Part shown: piece by piece, positions 11,270 to 22,300 of the stretch | How positions within the stretch are numbered: the stretch's first letter is position 1 | Layout of the letters: every line of letters starts with the position of its first letter | DNA from: Saxidomus purpurata | Lineage: Eukaryota > Mollusca > Bivalvia > Venerida > Veneridae | NCBI GenBank assembly: GCA_022818135.1 | Contig: JAFMSR010000013.1 | Location: 30,376,119 to 30,440,118 of the forward strand | Length of the DNA stretch: 64,000 nucleotides | Reading direction: 5' to 3' | The notes under the pieces: generated by a model | Seen by the model: only the letters and a program-made list of their open reading frames with translations | The model's database searches: none | Told to the model about the DNA's origin: nothing | Translations under genes and position numbers: made by a program

Positions 11270-12380
11270 CAAAAAACTATCTCAACTTCGACCAATCTTT
11301 AAAAATATCAAAGTACTCATTATTTATGAAATCAGTATGGTTAGCATACACATGCTGATACAAATTCATTGTAGGTTAACAGAAATAATGAATACACATG
11401 ATCTAACAGACGTTTACTATGGTGGCCTTTCAATTGTTTCATTTGGTGATTTTTACCAATTAAAACCAGTTTTTGGTTCCCCTGTTTTTTTCCAACCACG
11501 ATGACCTCATCACCAAACATATTTGGAAAGACTTCTTTCTTATGGTCATATTGGAAGAGAAATACAGGCAACAACAAGACACTACATATGCCAAACTTCT
11601 CAACAATATATGCACAGGACATCATACTAAGGAAGATATAGACCTCTTAAGGACTAGATTGAATACAACATGCAGCTACACAACCCAACACATATTCCGT
11701 ACTATTGTTAAATGCAAAGCACACAATGAAACATGCACAAAGACAATCCAAAAAAAATACACTTGACAGGATCATATGTAAAGCTATTGATGAACTGCCA
11801 TCAGATGATATATCTGAAAAAGAATCAGAGTGTGCTGGGCTACACAAAGAATTGTCCTTATGTATAGGCTCAAGAGTTATGCTTCTACGCAATATACAAA
11901 CAACGCAAGGTTTAGTAAATGGTACACAAGGTACAATCACAGCATTCACATGGAATAATACCCAAAAGCAATCCAATATTGGTGAATTACCATATTCTGT
12001 GTCTGTAGCTTGATGACCCAAAAGTAGGATGTGTCTTTTTACAACACAAACATGAAGCTATTAATATTAGACCTATTACAGCATCTTTCAGGACAAGGCA
12101 CCCACATTAAACAATACAAAGAACACAACTTCCTTTAGCTGTCTCTTTTGGAATCACTGTTCATAAAGTACAAGGCCAAACACTAGGTAAAGCAGTGGTA
12201 GACATTGGCCCTGCAGTATTTCAAGGCGGTATGGCATACGTAGCCCTCAGCAGAGTTTCTACACTACAGGGTTTACAACTCTTAAACTTGGACCAAAAAA
12301 AACTTTATCCTCCAAGCCATGTTGATGAGGAAATGCAAATAATGCCATTACTATCATTAGAACACAACACCATCAATTGA
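11232..12380 (+). pseudogene. Helitron PIF1-type helicase, motifs II-VI in broken frames
   Basis: Successive frames carry motif II as VLIIYEISMVS and motif III as SFGDFYQLKPV (11232-11504), then EEKYRQQQDTTYAKLLNNI (from 11540). SRVMLLRNIQTTQGLVNGTQG follows at 11870-11935. Motifs V and VI come last, as ITVHKVQGQTLGKAVVDIG and YVALSRVSTLQGLQLL (12140-12290). The Walker B Asp of DEIS is Tyr here (TAT at 11325-11327, one base from GAT), which alone would abolish ATP hydrolysis. At least four frame breaks separate the blocks. The last open stretch ends at 12378-12380. Confidence 0.85.
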
Positions 12381-13852
12381 ATAACAATATAATATTATGT
12401 ACATAAATGTAAATATGTTTTATTACTCCAAATACAATTTCAATATTGTATCCAGACATGTTAAGAATGTACAAAATACATAACAAAATATGCATTCTAT
12501 GCCACCAATACATTTTAAACACACTGAATGTAAATGGTATACAAACAGAATCATTAAGCAATATTTATCGTAGTATTACCTTTTACAGCACTTAATATCT
12601 TTGTACATACACACTGTCAATGGCTGTAGGTAAAATATATTTAAAGAAATGACAATGTCATACAAGTATATTGGAAACTGTTTGTAAAGCCTCAATATTT
12701 AGTAAATAGTGTATATTTTCAAATCTACTGATAACCATTACAATTATTCATATTCATATTGAAACCTTAATTATTGTCATAATATAAAATGAAATATAAC
12801 AGAAAGCAGCTATAAGAAAGTACATATGCAAACAGGACAAATATTGTTGATATGATATTGCTTTATATTCTATATTGCTATTAAATTACATCACTTGTAT
12901 CATATTACCATTTATGTGTGGAAAAATATTGAGTACATAATAAACATGTTGCAACACTACATCAGCTATCTCACTGTAGTTAGCATACATTAATGTACTT
13001 ATAATATTTATATACTATAAGTATACATTATATATCTATATTACAGGAATAAACAAATTTATTGCAAAACAGCATTAATTTAGCCAACCAATGCAATTAG
13101 TATTTTTTTTCTGTTATATAGACCAATAACAGCCTTACAATTTCGCCATATACAGACAGTATTTGTATTGAAATGTATAGAGATTTAGGGCAGAGCTTAG
13201 CTCCATCATGTCACAGTTTTACTTATTGGAAAAAGAAGTGAAATAATAATATTCATATTGGACATATTGAGTCAATATGGAGAATACAATTAGCCTTTGA
13301 ATGAAATAGGGGCACTTGATTGGATTGGAATATAAGGCAAACTGTGATAAGATATTATCAAGTAATACAATTTCCACTTAAATAACTGTTCTGGCCTCAT
13401 ACAAATGCTAACACCAGTGTTTCTTTCTATGACCCATATTAATATTATAACACATGACTTTTCATTTAAACTCAAAATAAATTATGTTACTTATAACCTT
13501 CCTATATAAAATAAACCTATTACACTACTGGAAAATACATTTTGAGTTTTCTGTTATTTGATAATCACTTGTTGCATTATATTACTTCTGTACCTTGTGT
13601 AAATAGAAAAACGTTATATGCAATAACAAACCTGTATGCGTACCTTTGTTCAGTATGTTATCACATTACTCTACAGTATAATACATGTTGATAATACTAT
13701 CTTTGAGTACCCATTTGTTATATGTGTACTTTGGTAAATATATCACATTATGTACTAACAAAGATGTATCTATACCTATGTACAACATCTTGTTTCATTA
13801 CTTTACAGTATCATACATTTCATATTTTACCATTAAAAAATACAATTCCTTA
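12381..13852. other. AT-rich flank downstream of the Helitron
   Basis: Strongly AT-rich DNA with many short ATATA/TACATA runs and no coding potential. The Helitron 3' end should lie here, but no convincing hairpin plus CTRR-T was found. Confidence 0.5.
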
Positions 13853-14001
13853 AAAGGGCACTCCTTACATATAGAAAATCTTAAGGTCTAACAATATATG
13901 ACCAACATCATACCTTTTGTGGTAAAAACCAAATTTAATATTATTTCACTTACATTTCCTTTATGATATATCAAACAATCAATGTCAAGGAGTGCCCCTT
14001 T
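13853..14001. repeat. Small MITE-like element, 149 bp
   Basis: The left end AAAGGGCACTCCTTACAT (13854-) and the right end ATGTCAAGGAGTGCCCCTTT (13982-14001) are inverted copies of each other with a few differences. The interior is AT-rich and non-coding. No clear target duplication is seen, so the superfamily is unassigned. Confidence 0.55.
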
Positions 14002-14764
14002 CAATTAGACAATATTTCATATACCAGAATTATATATTATTTGCATATTATACAAATGTTTCATGAACAATTATTATTATTAGCTTTCACTACAGTCAAA
14101 TAAAGCATTATATACATCTTAACAATGACTTGTACTTCTTTCATATCTGTACTTATAATAAACCATTTCAAACTCCAATATATGAAATACCCATTCATTT
14201 ATATTATAATCGTCTCATAGAACTGAAAAGTTATAATTTTCTTGTTAGGATTACCCAAACTGTTCCATCTTTTATCGCACTCTTTGAATAACTCATAAAT
14301 ATTGAAAGAATATTTTATGTACAAAATACTCCAGAGCTTTAATTGTAAGAGCTTGCTGTAGACCTGTCATTTAAACATCGTCTGTCAACATTAAAATACT
14401 TAATGAATACTAGAGGTTACATTATACAATCTATCAGTATCATCATGAATTTTTGTGAGATTGTTTATTGTTTTCAGTCGGATCATGATGGAACTGTTCA
14501 AAATGTTTAAGTTTATGATCTCACAGTCAACTTCCAAAATTGGTCACATGAGGTCAAAAACTAGGTCATATAAACAGAGGCAACATTTTCAGGCTGATCA
14601 TTATGAAACCAACCGGAAAACCTGGTTAATTTAAGCATACACCTTATTTACAACATGGCCTTCTATAAACACATTCACTTACATACACTGAAACTGTCCA
14701 GTTACACACAGTCATTCACTTATTGACAGACACTCAAAATAAACTTATTATAAGTATTGTATAA
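14002..14764. other. AT-rich DNA with a short AGGTCA-bearing repeat remnant
   Basis: Mostly featureless. At 14471-14640 a degenerate repeat unit with CAGTCGGATCATGATGGAAC and AGGTCAAAAACTAGGTCA resembles the tandem-core repeats elsewhere in the window. Confidence 0.35.
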
Positions 14765-15080
14765 TTAAAGCGTGTGATAAATTATTAATCTGTAATACAA
14801 CAAAAACAATATCAATAAATTGATTAAATAATTAAATTTATATCTGCATTTAAAGGAATTTAATGTTTGAGCTGAGTGGATATCAGTAGGAATATTATTC
14901 CAGATTTGCGCACTGTAGTACGTAAAAGAATCTTTATAATAGGTTGTCTTATACTGTGATATAACCAGATTATTACATGACGATGATCTCAGTCTGTAAT
15001 TTGCATTTTTTGAGAATGTCAGTGATTCAGATAAATAACCTGGGGCCATGTTTTTAAATACATGAGGAATACCCTCGGGC
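14765..15080 (-). pseudogene. C-terminal end of a LINE (non-LTR) reverse transcriptase
   Basis: On the minus strand the frame reads GIPHVFKNMAPGYLSESL, then NYRLRSSSCNNLVI, then SFTYYSAQIWNNIPTDIH and LNSFKCRYKFNYL. That order (PxYL, YxLRS, SFxYxxAxxWNxLP, FKxxxKxYL) is the tail of jockey/CR1-like LINE polymerases. Only this 3' end is present, as expected from 5' truncation on insertion. The frame continues upstream to 15205, but that part looks like a different repeat, with GGCAAGACACTTGATGCCG at 15078-15096. The stop lies at 14765-14767. Confidence 0.75.
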
Positions 15081-15205
15081 AAGACACTTGATGCCGGGTA
15101 CCAGTGATGAAAATCTCTGCCTTTCTCTCTCTGATAAGTGATTAGTTTTATCAAGAATGATGTCTTGAGAGGGATTGATATAAGTAAGGAGAACTTGATT
15201 GGCAA

Positions 15206-15338
15206 TTGGGCTAAAATAGATTAGTATAAATTATCAAATTAAATAAAAAACCTTGTGTTTTGAACACCTTAGAGACCACCTTTTTAGCCTATCTCAGTTT
15301 TAACTGGGAAATATGGCTCTAAGTTTGGAGATATAGGG
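15206..15338. other. Decayed repeat body
   Basis: Short degenerate sequence leading into the Helitron-like end at 15339-15361. No gene. Confidence 0.3.
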
Positions 15339-15361
15339 CAACTATGGCCCTCTTGTTTACA
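15339..15361 (+). mobile_element. Isolated Helitron-like 3' end of the family C type
   Basis: GATATAGGGCAACTATGGCCC followed by CTCTTG and T is nearly the reverse complement of the family C left end at 18393-18420 (GGGCCATGATGGCCC hairpin). It faces the plus strand. Little of the element core remains upstream. Confidence 0.55.
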
Positions 15362-16712
15362 TAGAGGATAGTTTGTTTCATTTGAAGATCACAAAAGTTT
15401 CGAGATTGAACTACTTTTTACTCCTGAATGAATATTTGTGACTGAAAGATGGATATAAAGTATCGCCAAGCATGTATTTTAAGTTCACCTGACTGATGAC
15501 TGCATTATAATTATTAAAAAAAAAACTTAAACAGTACAGTAAGTAATATGTAAAATCAAAGCGCTGAAGACGCTGGATTTGTTTGTGTATTCTAAATATA
15601 TGTCCTTTGTTTTGTTGCCGTTTATTTCAGTCTGTAATCTTCATAAGTGAAGGCTACACCGGTTGGTAATAAGATATGAACAGAATGCAACAGTTATAAA
15701 TCGTATTTTGGATCGAATTGTCTCTGTTTCTATTCCCGGTACACATAGACAGTAGGGATTTTCACTGAACTGAACAAAATGTTTTCACCTACAGTTCTAC
15801 TGCCTATAATCAGACACTGATCAAGCAGCTAGTTAGTAGTTACGGCGCTTCGATAACACAAACGAGCAGGCAATAGCACCGATCAATAAGTGGATCAATT
15901 TATTGTGCGGACTGACAAAGTAATAATGCGTATCTATAATGCCACAGTATACATTTATTGAGACCAGGAAGTAAAGATGTTCAAATGTTTTTCTGCAGTC
16001 ATTGATAATTATGTATTTTAACAAAATAGCTGATTCGATGCGTTTCAAGATAACGAGGCCTACAGTCGAATATAGGGTAAATTGCCTTCCACATAAACAA
16101 TCACCACCTAACCTTAATATAACATCGACATTAATGTATCCTAACACTTGTTTTCTGCTTAAACTCTAATACATGTAGGAACGCAGACTACCTCGCGCTA
16201 TGTCCGCAGAATAAACATATCAGCAATACGGAAAGTTATAATTACGTCCCTTTTCGCGCATTGAATAAAATTTATGAATGGAAGGATATTATCGTAAAAA
16301 GAGCATGTGTAAACATGCGCGTAAATATTCCTGGCTGTTCAAAATATTTCATTCTTTAAAATGACGATCAGGGTTAGACATTTTGTTGTCACAGAAACTC
16401 CAAAAGATGTTTTCTTTCCGCACATGATTTAAGAAATGGCTGAAATTGGAACTATTTCTATAGGGTGTATATATATAGTAAATCGTCCCTTATTTTTACG
16501 CATCATTGTAAAATGAAATACATCCGCGGTTCTTATTCAAAAACAGTTTACTTTCGTTATATTTACAAAATTTAGCTGATGCTGCATCATCAGAGTTTAT
16601 AACATTATATATTTAAACAATACAACTTTCAAGTCTGCAATTGCCATATGGTTTCAAATGAAGACTCATAATTTGGGATTATATGCTAACTGACGTGCCG
16701 GAACTACTTTCA
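15362..16712. other. No recognisable feature
   Basis: Mixed AT-rich sequence. The stretch 16180-16400 is somewhat less AT-rich with CpG-containing words and could hold a promoter for the downstream exons, but nothing decisive is visible. A minus-strand frame at 15833-16147 has no family resemblance. Confidence 0.3.
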
Positions 16713-16746
16713 GATTTGGTACTTAAGGAGTAGGCTTTGGAAAACG
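16713..16746 (+). other. Candidate small 5' exon
   Basis: An acceptor-like TACTTTCAG precedes 34 bases that end in ACG followed by a strong donor GTAAGTAA. No start codon with a long frame is present, so it could be untranslated. It is considered only because a good exon follows 200 bases downstream. Confidence 0.25.
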
Positions 16747-16946
16747 GTAAGTAAATTTGTTTGTTACACAAACAAATTAAAACTGAGTTTATCACAGTTT
16801 TATTTTTGATAAACCCCCTGTTTTAATCTCACTGTCTGTTATTCATTAATTGCATAATGTAAACTAACAAAGTTAAGTACATTGTATGCAACAGTTGTTA
16901 CGTCACCATTCTTCATGTTAGAAGTTTTTCTACTTTCTCTTTACAG

Positions 16947-17025
16947 AAAAATCCATCAGTCAGAAGCAGTTGGCAGAGAAAGCACTGTCCAAAACACAAC
17001 GCAAAGACGCCAATATTCATTCTGA
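16947..17025 (+). CDS. Candidate internal exon, Lys/Gln-rich
   Basis: The exon is framed by a good acceptor (TTCTCTTTACAG) and donor (GTAAGC). One frame is open throughout and reads KSISQKQLAEKALSKTQRK, a hydrophilic, helix-prone peptide. It could belong to the BEN-domain gene whose exons begin at 25191. Joining the two needs the alternative acceptor two bases into that exon (CAGAG), because the first acceptor would give a stop. No family is recognised. Confidence 0.4.
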
Positions 17026-17074
17026 GTAAGCTGTTCAAAGTCCTTAATTATGCCCCCTTTGAAGAAAAGAGGTA

Positions 17075-17964
17075 CAGTGGAACTTCCGAAAACCTGACCT
17101 TCCAAATACCGGAAACTTCTGAAAAACGGACGATTTGTTAAGTCCCGAAATTTACTCCTCTATCTTCTATGTTAAACGTACTTCCGAATACCGGAACTTC
17201 CAAATTCCGAATACCGGACGATATTTTCCTAAATTTTAACTTATCTCAGTACAAATTGTCTTCCAAAATCCGGACACTAGAAACACTCGGATCATAAATT
17301 AATTGTCTCTGGCAAAATGATTGCCATTGTTCGGCCAATTAACGGTTATCGTTTATTTTGACACGTGTTAGAATCACAACCTGTCAATCAAAGGATTAAG
17401 AATGTAACATAAGACTGTAATTATTAGATAATGATATTGACTAAAGAAAGGATCGGCGGATTAGTGTTAGGTGAGTGAAAATTGAGAAAATTAATTTTGA
17501 CAAAAATATGTATCATTTTGGAAAAGAAATGCCCGAGACAAGTTCGAAACGTCGTAGAATTTAACTGTCCCTACAGGACAGAATTAAAATAATTTGTGAG
17601 TTTGAAGTGGTTCCAAAACCAACTCTTGAGGTGTGCGTTTTATTTTGAAATTTATTTAACATGATATTTTGCAAAATAAATTCTTGATGTACAAATGTAT
17701 CTTATTTTCTCCAATCACGTCGCAATTCGAACTTTGTTTGAGAACAGTGTCCTGTATATTCCATTTTGTGCTGCAATATGTTACACAAGGGTTACAATCA
17801 CTTCTATGCATTAAAACCTAAGGACTTTTCAAACAATGAAGAATCTTTTGATTATCTCTCCCTTTATCCGTCCAAATGACCCTACACTTCCAAATACCGG
17901 AAACTTCCAAAAACCGAACTTTTCTGCAGGTCCCGTCAGTGTTCGGTTTTCGGAAGTTCCACTG
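17075..17964 (+). mobile_element. Tigger/pogo-derived deletion element, 890 bp
   Basis: The left end CAGTGGAACTTCCGAAAACC and the right end GGTTTTCGGAAGTTCCACTG are perfect inverted repeats of 20 bases. They are flanked by TA on both sides (17073-17074 and 17965-17966), the Tc1/mariner target duplication. CAGT ends are typical of pogo/Tigger. Interior copies of TTCCAAATACCGGAAACTTCC strengthen the subterminal region. A short transposase remnant lies inside. Without most of the transposase it could move only with help from a full-length relative. Confidence 0.85.
17529..17637 (+). pseudogene. N-terminal remnant of a pogo/Tigger transposase
   Basis: From the ATG at 17529 the frame reads MPETSSKRRRI, a stop (TAA at 17562-17564), then LSLQDRIKIICEFE and VPKPTLEVC. 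The LSLQDKIKII pattern is the start of the CENP-B-type helix-turn-helix of Tigger transposases. The rest of the domain and the whole DDE region are missing. Its place inside a CAGT-ended, TA-flanked element supports the assignment. Confidence 0.65.
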
Positions 17965-18391
17965 TATATTGTTTTGCAGTTAGTATATCAATTGGTTTCC
18001 AGATGAAAACTCGCGAGCACATGGGCCTAGGATCTTGAAACTTAATGTTAGGGTTGGTCATGACCATCAGATGACCCCTTTTCATTTTGAAGTCAAAGGT
18101 CAAGGTCACTGACCCAGAATAGTACAACGGTTTGCCTACGATAACTTGAGAATGCAAGTCTAGCATCTTGAAACTTGATGTGGAGTTTGGTCATGAGCAG
18201 CAGATGACCCCTATTGAATTTGAGGTCAGTAGGTCAAGGTCACTAGAACCTTTTATATTGAAATGGTTTCTGATTCATTACTCAAGAACCAATTAGCATA
18301 TATTCAAACTTGATTTGTCATTACCAATGGATGACCCTTATTCATTTTCAGGTTATCAGGTCTTGCACTACGTTCACAGAGATTTTTACTT

Positions 18392-19637
18392 TAACAAGAG
18401 GGCCATGATGGCCCTATATCGCTCACCTGACTACCATTGGCTATAATACAAGGGCTCATGATTCTAACATAATTCGTAGAGGTCCACGACACAATGCCAA
18501 GTAACATTCCAAATATCTATTCTCTGCCTGTTGGCCTTCTTGTTTTTTTAAGTTTTCCCTATATAAGCCTATGTAAAACTAAGTGACCCCCCATGTGGGG
18601 TCAATTTTGATTCGCGGACATAATTTGAACAATCTTGGTAGAGGTCCACTAGACAATGCTACATGCCAAATATCTAAGCTCTAGGCCTTGTGGTTTCAAA
18701 GAAGAAGATTTTTTTAGTTTTTCCTATATAAAGCCTATGCAAAACTAAGTGACCACCCGTGCAGGGTGAATTTTGACCCGGGGGTCATAATTTGAACAAT
18801 CTTGGTAGAGGTCTACTAGACAATGCTACATGCCAAATATCTAAGCTCTAGGCCTTGTGGTTTCAGAGAAGAAGATTTTTAAAGTTTTTCCTATATAAAG
18901 CCTATGCAAAACTAAGTGACCACCCATGCCGGGTGAATTTTGACCCGGGGGTCACAATTTGAACAATCTTGGTATAGGTCCAATAGACAATGCTACATGC
19001 CAAATATCTAAGCTCAAGGCCTTGTTGTTTCAGAGAAGAAGATTTTTTAAGTTTTTCGTATATAAAGCCTATGCAAAACTAAGTGACCACCCACGTGGGG
19101 TGAATTTCGACCCGGGGGTCATAATTTGAACACTCTTGGTAGAGGTCTACTAAACAATGCCACATGTCAAATATCTAAGCTCTAGGCCTTGTGGTTTCAG
19201 AGAAGAAGATTTTTTAAGTTTTTCCTATATAAAGCCTATGCAAAACTATGTGACCACCCGTGCAGGGTGAATTTTGACCCGGGGGTCATAATTTGAACAA
19301 TCTTGGTAGAGGTCCACTAGACAATGCTACATGCCAAATATCTAAGCTCTAGGCCTTGTGGTTTCAGAGAAGATTTTTTAAGTTTTTCCTATTTGTTGCC
19401 ATAGCAACCAGAGTTCTGCATGGAATGGAATTCTTTGAACAACTTTGATACAGCTTAATGCAAGAAACATCCCTACAAAGTTTCATTAACATTGGCCCAG
19501 TGGTTTCAGAGGAGATGTCGTTTGAAGGAAATGGTGGATGGACGGACGGACGGACGGACGGACGGACGTACGACGTACGCCGACGGAATGCGATCCTAAT
19601 AGCTCACTCTGGCACTTTGTGCCAGGTGAGCTAAAAA
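18392..19637 (-). mobile_element. Helitron-like non-autonomous element, family C
   Basis: The left end AACAAGAGGGCCATGATGGCCC contains a 7-bp hairpin, followed by GCTCACCTG (18421-18429). Its inverted partner CAGGTGAGC lies at 19623-19631 before TAAAAA. Five to six tandem units of about 168 bp fill the core (AAACTAAGTGACCACCC, GACCCGGGGGTCATAATTTGAACAAT, AAATATCTAAGCTC). A GGACGGACGGACGG run lies at 19545-19567. Flanks are A on the left and T on the right. On the minus strand the element ends hairpin-TCTTG-T. Confidence 0.75.
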
Positions 19638-20089
19638 TGGTTCCTTGCATAGTGCGACTTTTTCCACATTACTGATTGCATCAAGGGGGACATTTGGGTT
19701 TTACAAACAGGGCTTTTTGATATAAATATGATATAATCACTGCTGATCCTATAAAATTAAGCAGTGCTCTGCCAATTTTTATAGAAATGCAAGCCTTAAA
19801 GCCCCTCTTTAAAGATAGCGAAATTCCTAATAAGACTGTCTCGTTAATATAAATTATTAATAAAAGCTTGCTGAAAAGTGTCAGCAGTAAACATTTAACA
19901 GCATCATACAGTTTGTCAATGTGCGAAATTGAGTCCATGTTGATTTCGGGTTTATTTCATTATTAAATATTGGGAAATTGTTCTTTGTTTGAACTGCAAA
20001 AATGGCTGAGAATTTTGCAAAGAAAAATTATAATACATTTAATTGTTCAAAAACCATGACAATTCGCAAAATCATGTGGACTCTTTAAA
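19638..20089. other. No recognisable feature
   Basis: AT-rich DNA. A minus-strand frame at 19681-19938 gives a hydrophobic peptide with no family resemblance and no splice context. Confidence 0.4.
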
Positions 20090-20353
20090 AAATTGTGTCA
20101 AAATTTAATGATACTTCACACAAGTGATAAGTACTACGCCTTGTGCATGATCCATGTTTTGGGTCAAAGATCAAGGTCACAGGGGCTCGAGATAGTATAA
20201 TCTTGTGCACTCCCACTCCTCAAAACGCCCGAGTGTCAAAATTTAATATTTTACAAAAATGCTAAGTACCATGCCTAGTTGTGCATGGTCCAGGTTTCGT
20301 GTCACTAGGTCAATGTCACAGGGTCAAAAATCATAGCTTCAAATCTTGCATAT
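20090..20353 (+). mobile_element. Family F Helitron-like element, copy 2, left part
   Basis: Units with AATTTAATGATACTTCACACAAG, AAGATCAAGGTCACAGG and GTGCATGGTCCAGG match the element at 2930-3712. The copy is split at 20353 by a 4.6-kb TIR element and resumes at 24961. The junction words TTGCAT and ATATTC join to a sequence like TTGCATAAATATT in copy 1. Confidence 0.6.
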
Positions 20354-21350
20354 CGATGGCTCAGCGCAAAACTATGCTAACTCCATTTTTTAAAATTGTC
20401 CAGGAGAGAGAAAAAACTGTCTACTTTTTTTCCCTTTTGATATTTTGTAACATTTTTTTCAGTCATGTATGCTGTTTAGTGTTAGAAAACTAATAACTAT
20501 AGTCATTTTCATGTGAAACACTTACTTAACAGTAAAAAATCATAAATTTGAGTTAGACCTAGTTTTGCGCTGAAAATCAATGGTTTCTTAAAAATAATCT
20601 TGGCGCAAAACTGTAACTAAGTCAAGTTATATATAGTTTTGCACTAGCAATTTTTCAAACTGTGAAAGAAGTGGTATAAAACAAGTGCTAAGTCAAGTTG
20701 GATATCATTCAAAAATTTGATTTGAAAAGTATTTTGAGAATGAAAAAGTACAAAATTACCATAATCAGCTCCGAAAAATTTATTTATGTTAGATTTATCA
20801 TAAATTTTCTTGCTAAAATGGCCAAACTATTCAACAGTTATATTTTTAAATGAAACAGCTTTTTAAACTTCATTCATATTAATTAAAGATGTTTGTGAGC
20901 ATATCACTAGCATGTAGTTAGCTATGGAACAGTTTTCAAGCAAAACTTACAATCTGGTTTTTGGTTATGACATTGTTATGTGTTTGTACAATGTGATATT
21001 GTAAACTGGGTAGTTCTCCCAATTACTTAATTTAATAAAGTACCCACTTCACTGGTTTAAAAATGCTGCACAAAATTCATTTCACATAGACTTACAATTC
21101 TAACACAAGTGGCTGCTTTTCCTATATAAATATTTAGGGAAAGGCCAGTATTTTATTTTATGATAAAATAAAGCACGTTTTTCCAAGAACGACGTGCCTT
21201 TTAATGACGTAACAATTTGACGTAAGTAAACAAGCGCGCCCAATCGTATCATGCGTTTCAAGGTAACAATGATATTATACTAAGCGTTAAATAAAGTTCG
21301 GGATTGTTTTCAAAGAAAATAACGTGTTAGAATCAAAATAATAATATGTT

Positions 21351-21488
21351 CCCTATATTTTATCGTTGAATAAAATACAGACAGTCATTTGGATGCGTAA
21401 AATTAAATCACTTGTGCTAGGCACTCGTGATTAAATTACTACGCATCCAAATTCCTGACTATATTTTATTCAATGATAAAATATAGGG
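21351..21488. repeat. 138-bp imperfect palindrome
   Basis: The arm CCCTATATTTTATCGTTGAA ... AATTAAATCAC (21351-21411) is inverted at 21427-21488 with few differences and a loop of about 15 bases. The right half is repeated at 53925-53985 (ACACATCCAAATTCCTGA ... GGGAGGCATTTATTATTTC), so it is part of a dispersed foldback or MITE family. Confidence 0.75.
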
Positions 21489-22139
21489 AGGCATTTATTA
21501 TTTCATAAATTAAAGAATTCTCATTTCAAAAAGTTTATACATGAATGCTATACATTTTCATCATGTGAAAATAACCAGATTGGCACTGTTACATCTTTGT
21601 TTGGTAAAATGTCGATCTTAATATATTGACTTTTGCTGTGGTGCCATTAGTTTTCTTGACAAATTTAAAGCGTGTGTTTAAATATTTTTCAAATTTAGAT
21701 ATCATATGATAATGTCATTTTGCAATACCATGCAATGATATTTCTTTTCTTGGTTTGTGTGTACGGTTTATCCAATTTGAAAATTTGAACCGTTATGCAC
21801 TGATAATCATTATTGAATGCTATTATTATGCTACATGCTATTGTGTAATGAGAAAAGAACATTCCTGAAAGTCAACAGAAAAATCTTATTCTTTTCAAGG
21901 GAAAATTAAGCTCAAGATTCCTTTATATTACGGAAATTCACAATGACGCATGAAGGGCACAAGTCAATCCAAACTTTAATCAAAATAATAACGTAAACAC
22001 AAGCACATTAATTTGTGTTCCTTTTGGCAAATTTCATCAGAAGTGTGTGCAGAAGTGAATATAACTAAATACAGTACAAGTACTTAAACATCATAAGTAA
22101 TGATATTCTAAATAAGCAAAACAATAAATTATATGTGAC

Positions 22140-22300
22140 TACTTAGCGGACGGAGCATATAACTTTGCTTTTGTTATGGATGCTCCCAGGTTTGAATCCA
22201 AGCCAGTGCACAAGGGGTGTCCTTGAATTACGGCAATGTTGCCATTCAGCCCATTCAGCTGTAAAAGGTAAGCAGCAAAACAAAAACTTGCTTCCCTTAA
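22140..22300 (+). repeat. tRNA-derived SINE-like sequence
   Basis: TAGCGGACGG (near 22144) fits a degenerate polymerase III A box. AGGTTTGAATCC (22189-22200) fits a B box, with the spacing of a tRNA head. A body with GGGGTGTCCTTGAATTACGG follows. The cloverleaf does not close, so it is not a functional tRNA. Confidence 0.4.

Larger units (their letters stand above)
4418..12380 (+). mobile_element. Decayed autonomous Helitron (OTU + DUF6570 + Rep + PIF1 helicase), with nested insertions
   Basis: Coding blocks in the expected Helitron order lie on one strand: OTU-like protease (4418-5198), linker (6102-6202), Cys-rich patch and DUF6570 (7309-7990), HUH Rep (9047-10559), PIF1-type helicase (10571-12380). 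They are separated by insertions at 5199-6101, 6203-7308 and about 7998-9046, and broken by several frameshifts and stops. The order and the OTU partner match animal Helitron2/Helentron elements. Terminal sequences were not recognised, so the limits given are those of the coding remnants. The element cannot be active. Confidence 0.85.
17049..18391 (+). repeat. Dispersed repeat (family G) interrupted by a Tigger-type element
   Basis: The left part ATGCCCCCTTTGAAGAAAAGAGG and the right part TATTGTTTTGCAG are continuous once the 17075-17964 element is removed. Downstream, two to three units of about 140 bp carry TCTTGAAACTTGATG, GGTCATGA and CAGATGACCCC, with AAGGTCAAGGTCACT half-sites. The left phrase resembles the ATGCCCCC end of family B. 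The right end is not defined because the family C element follows directly. Confidence 0.5.

Noticed and set aside
15833..16147. Minus-strand open frame of 104 codons
   Set aside because: No domain pattern and no neighbouring exon signals; length is within chance for this sequence.
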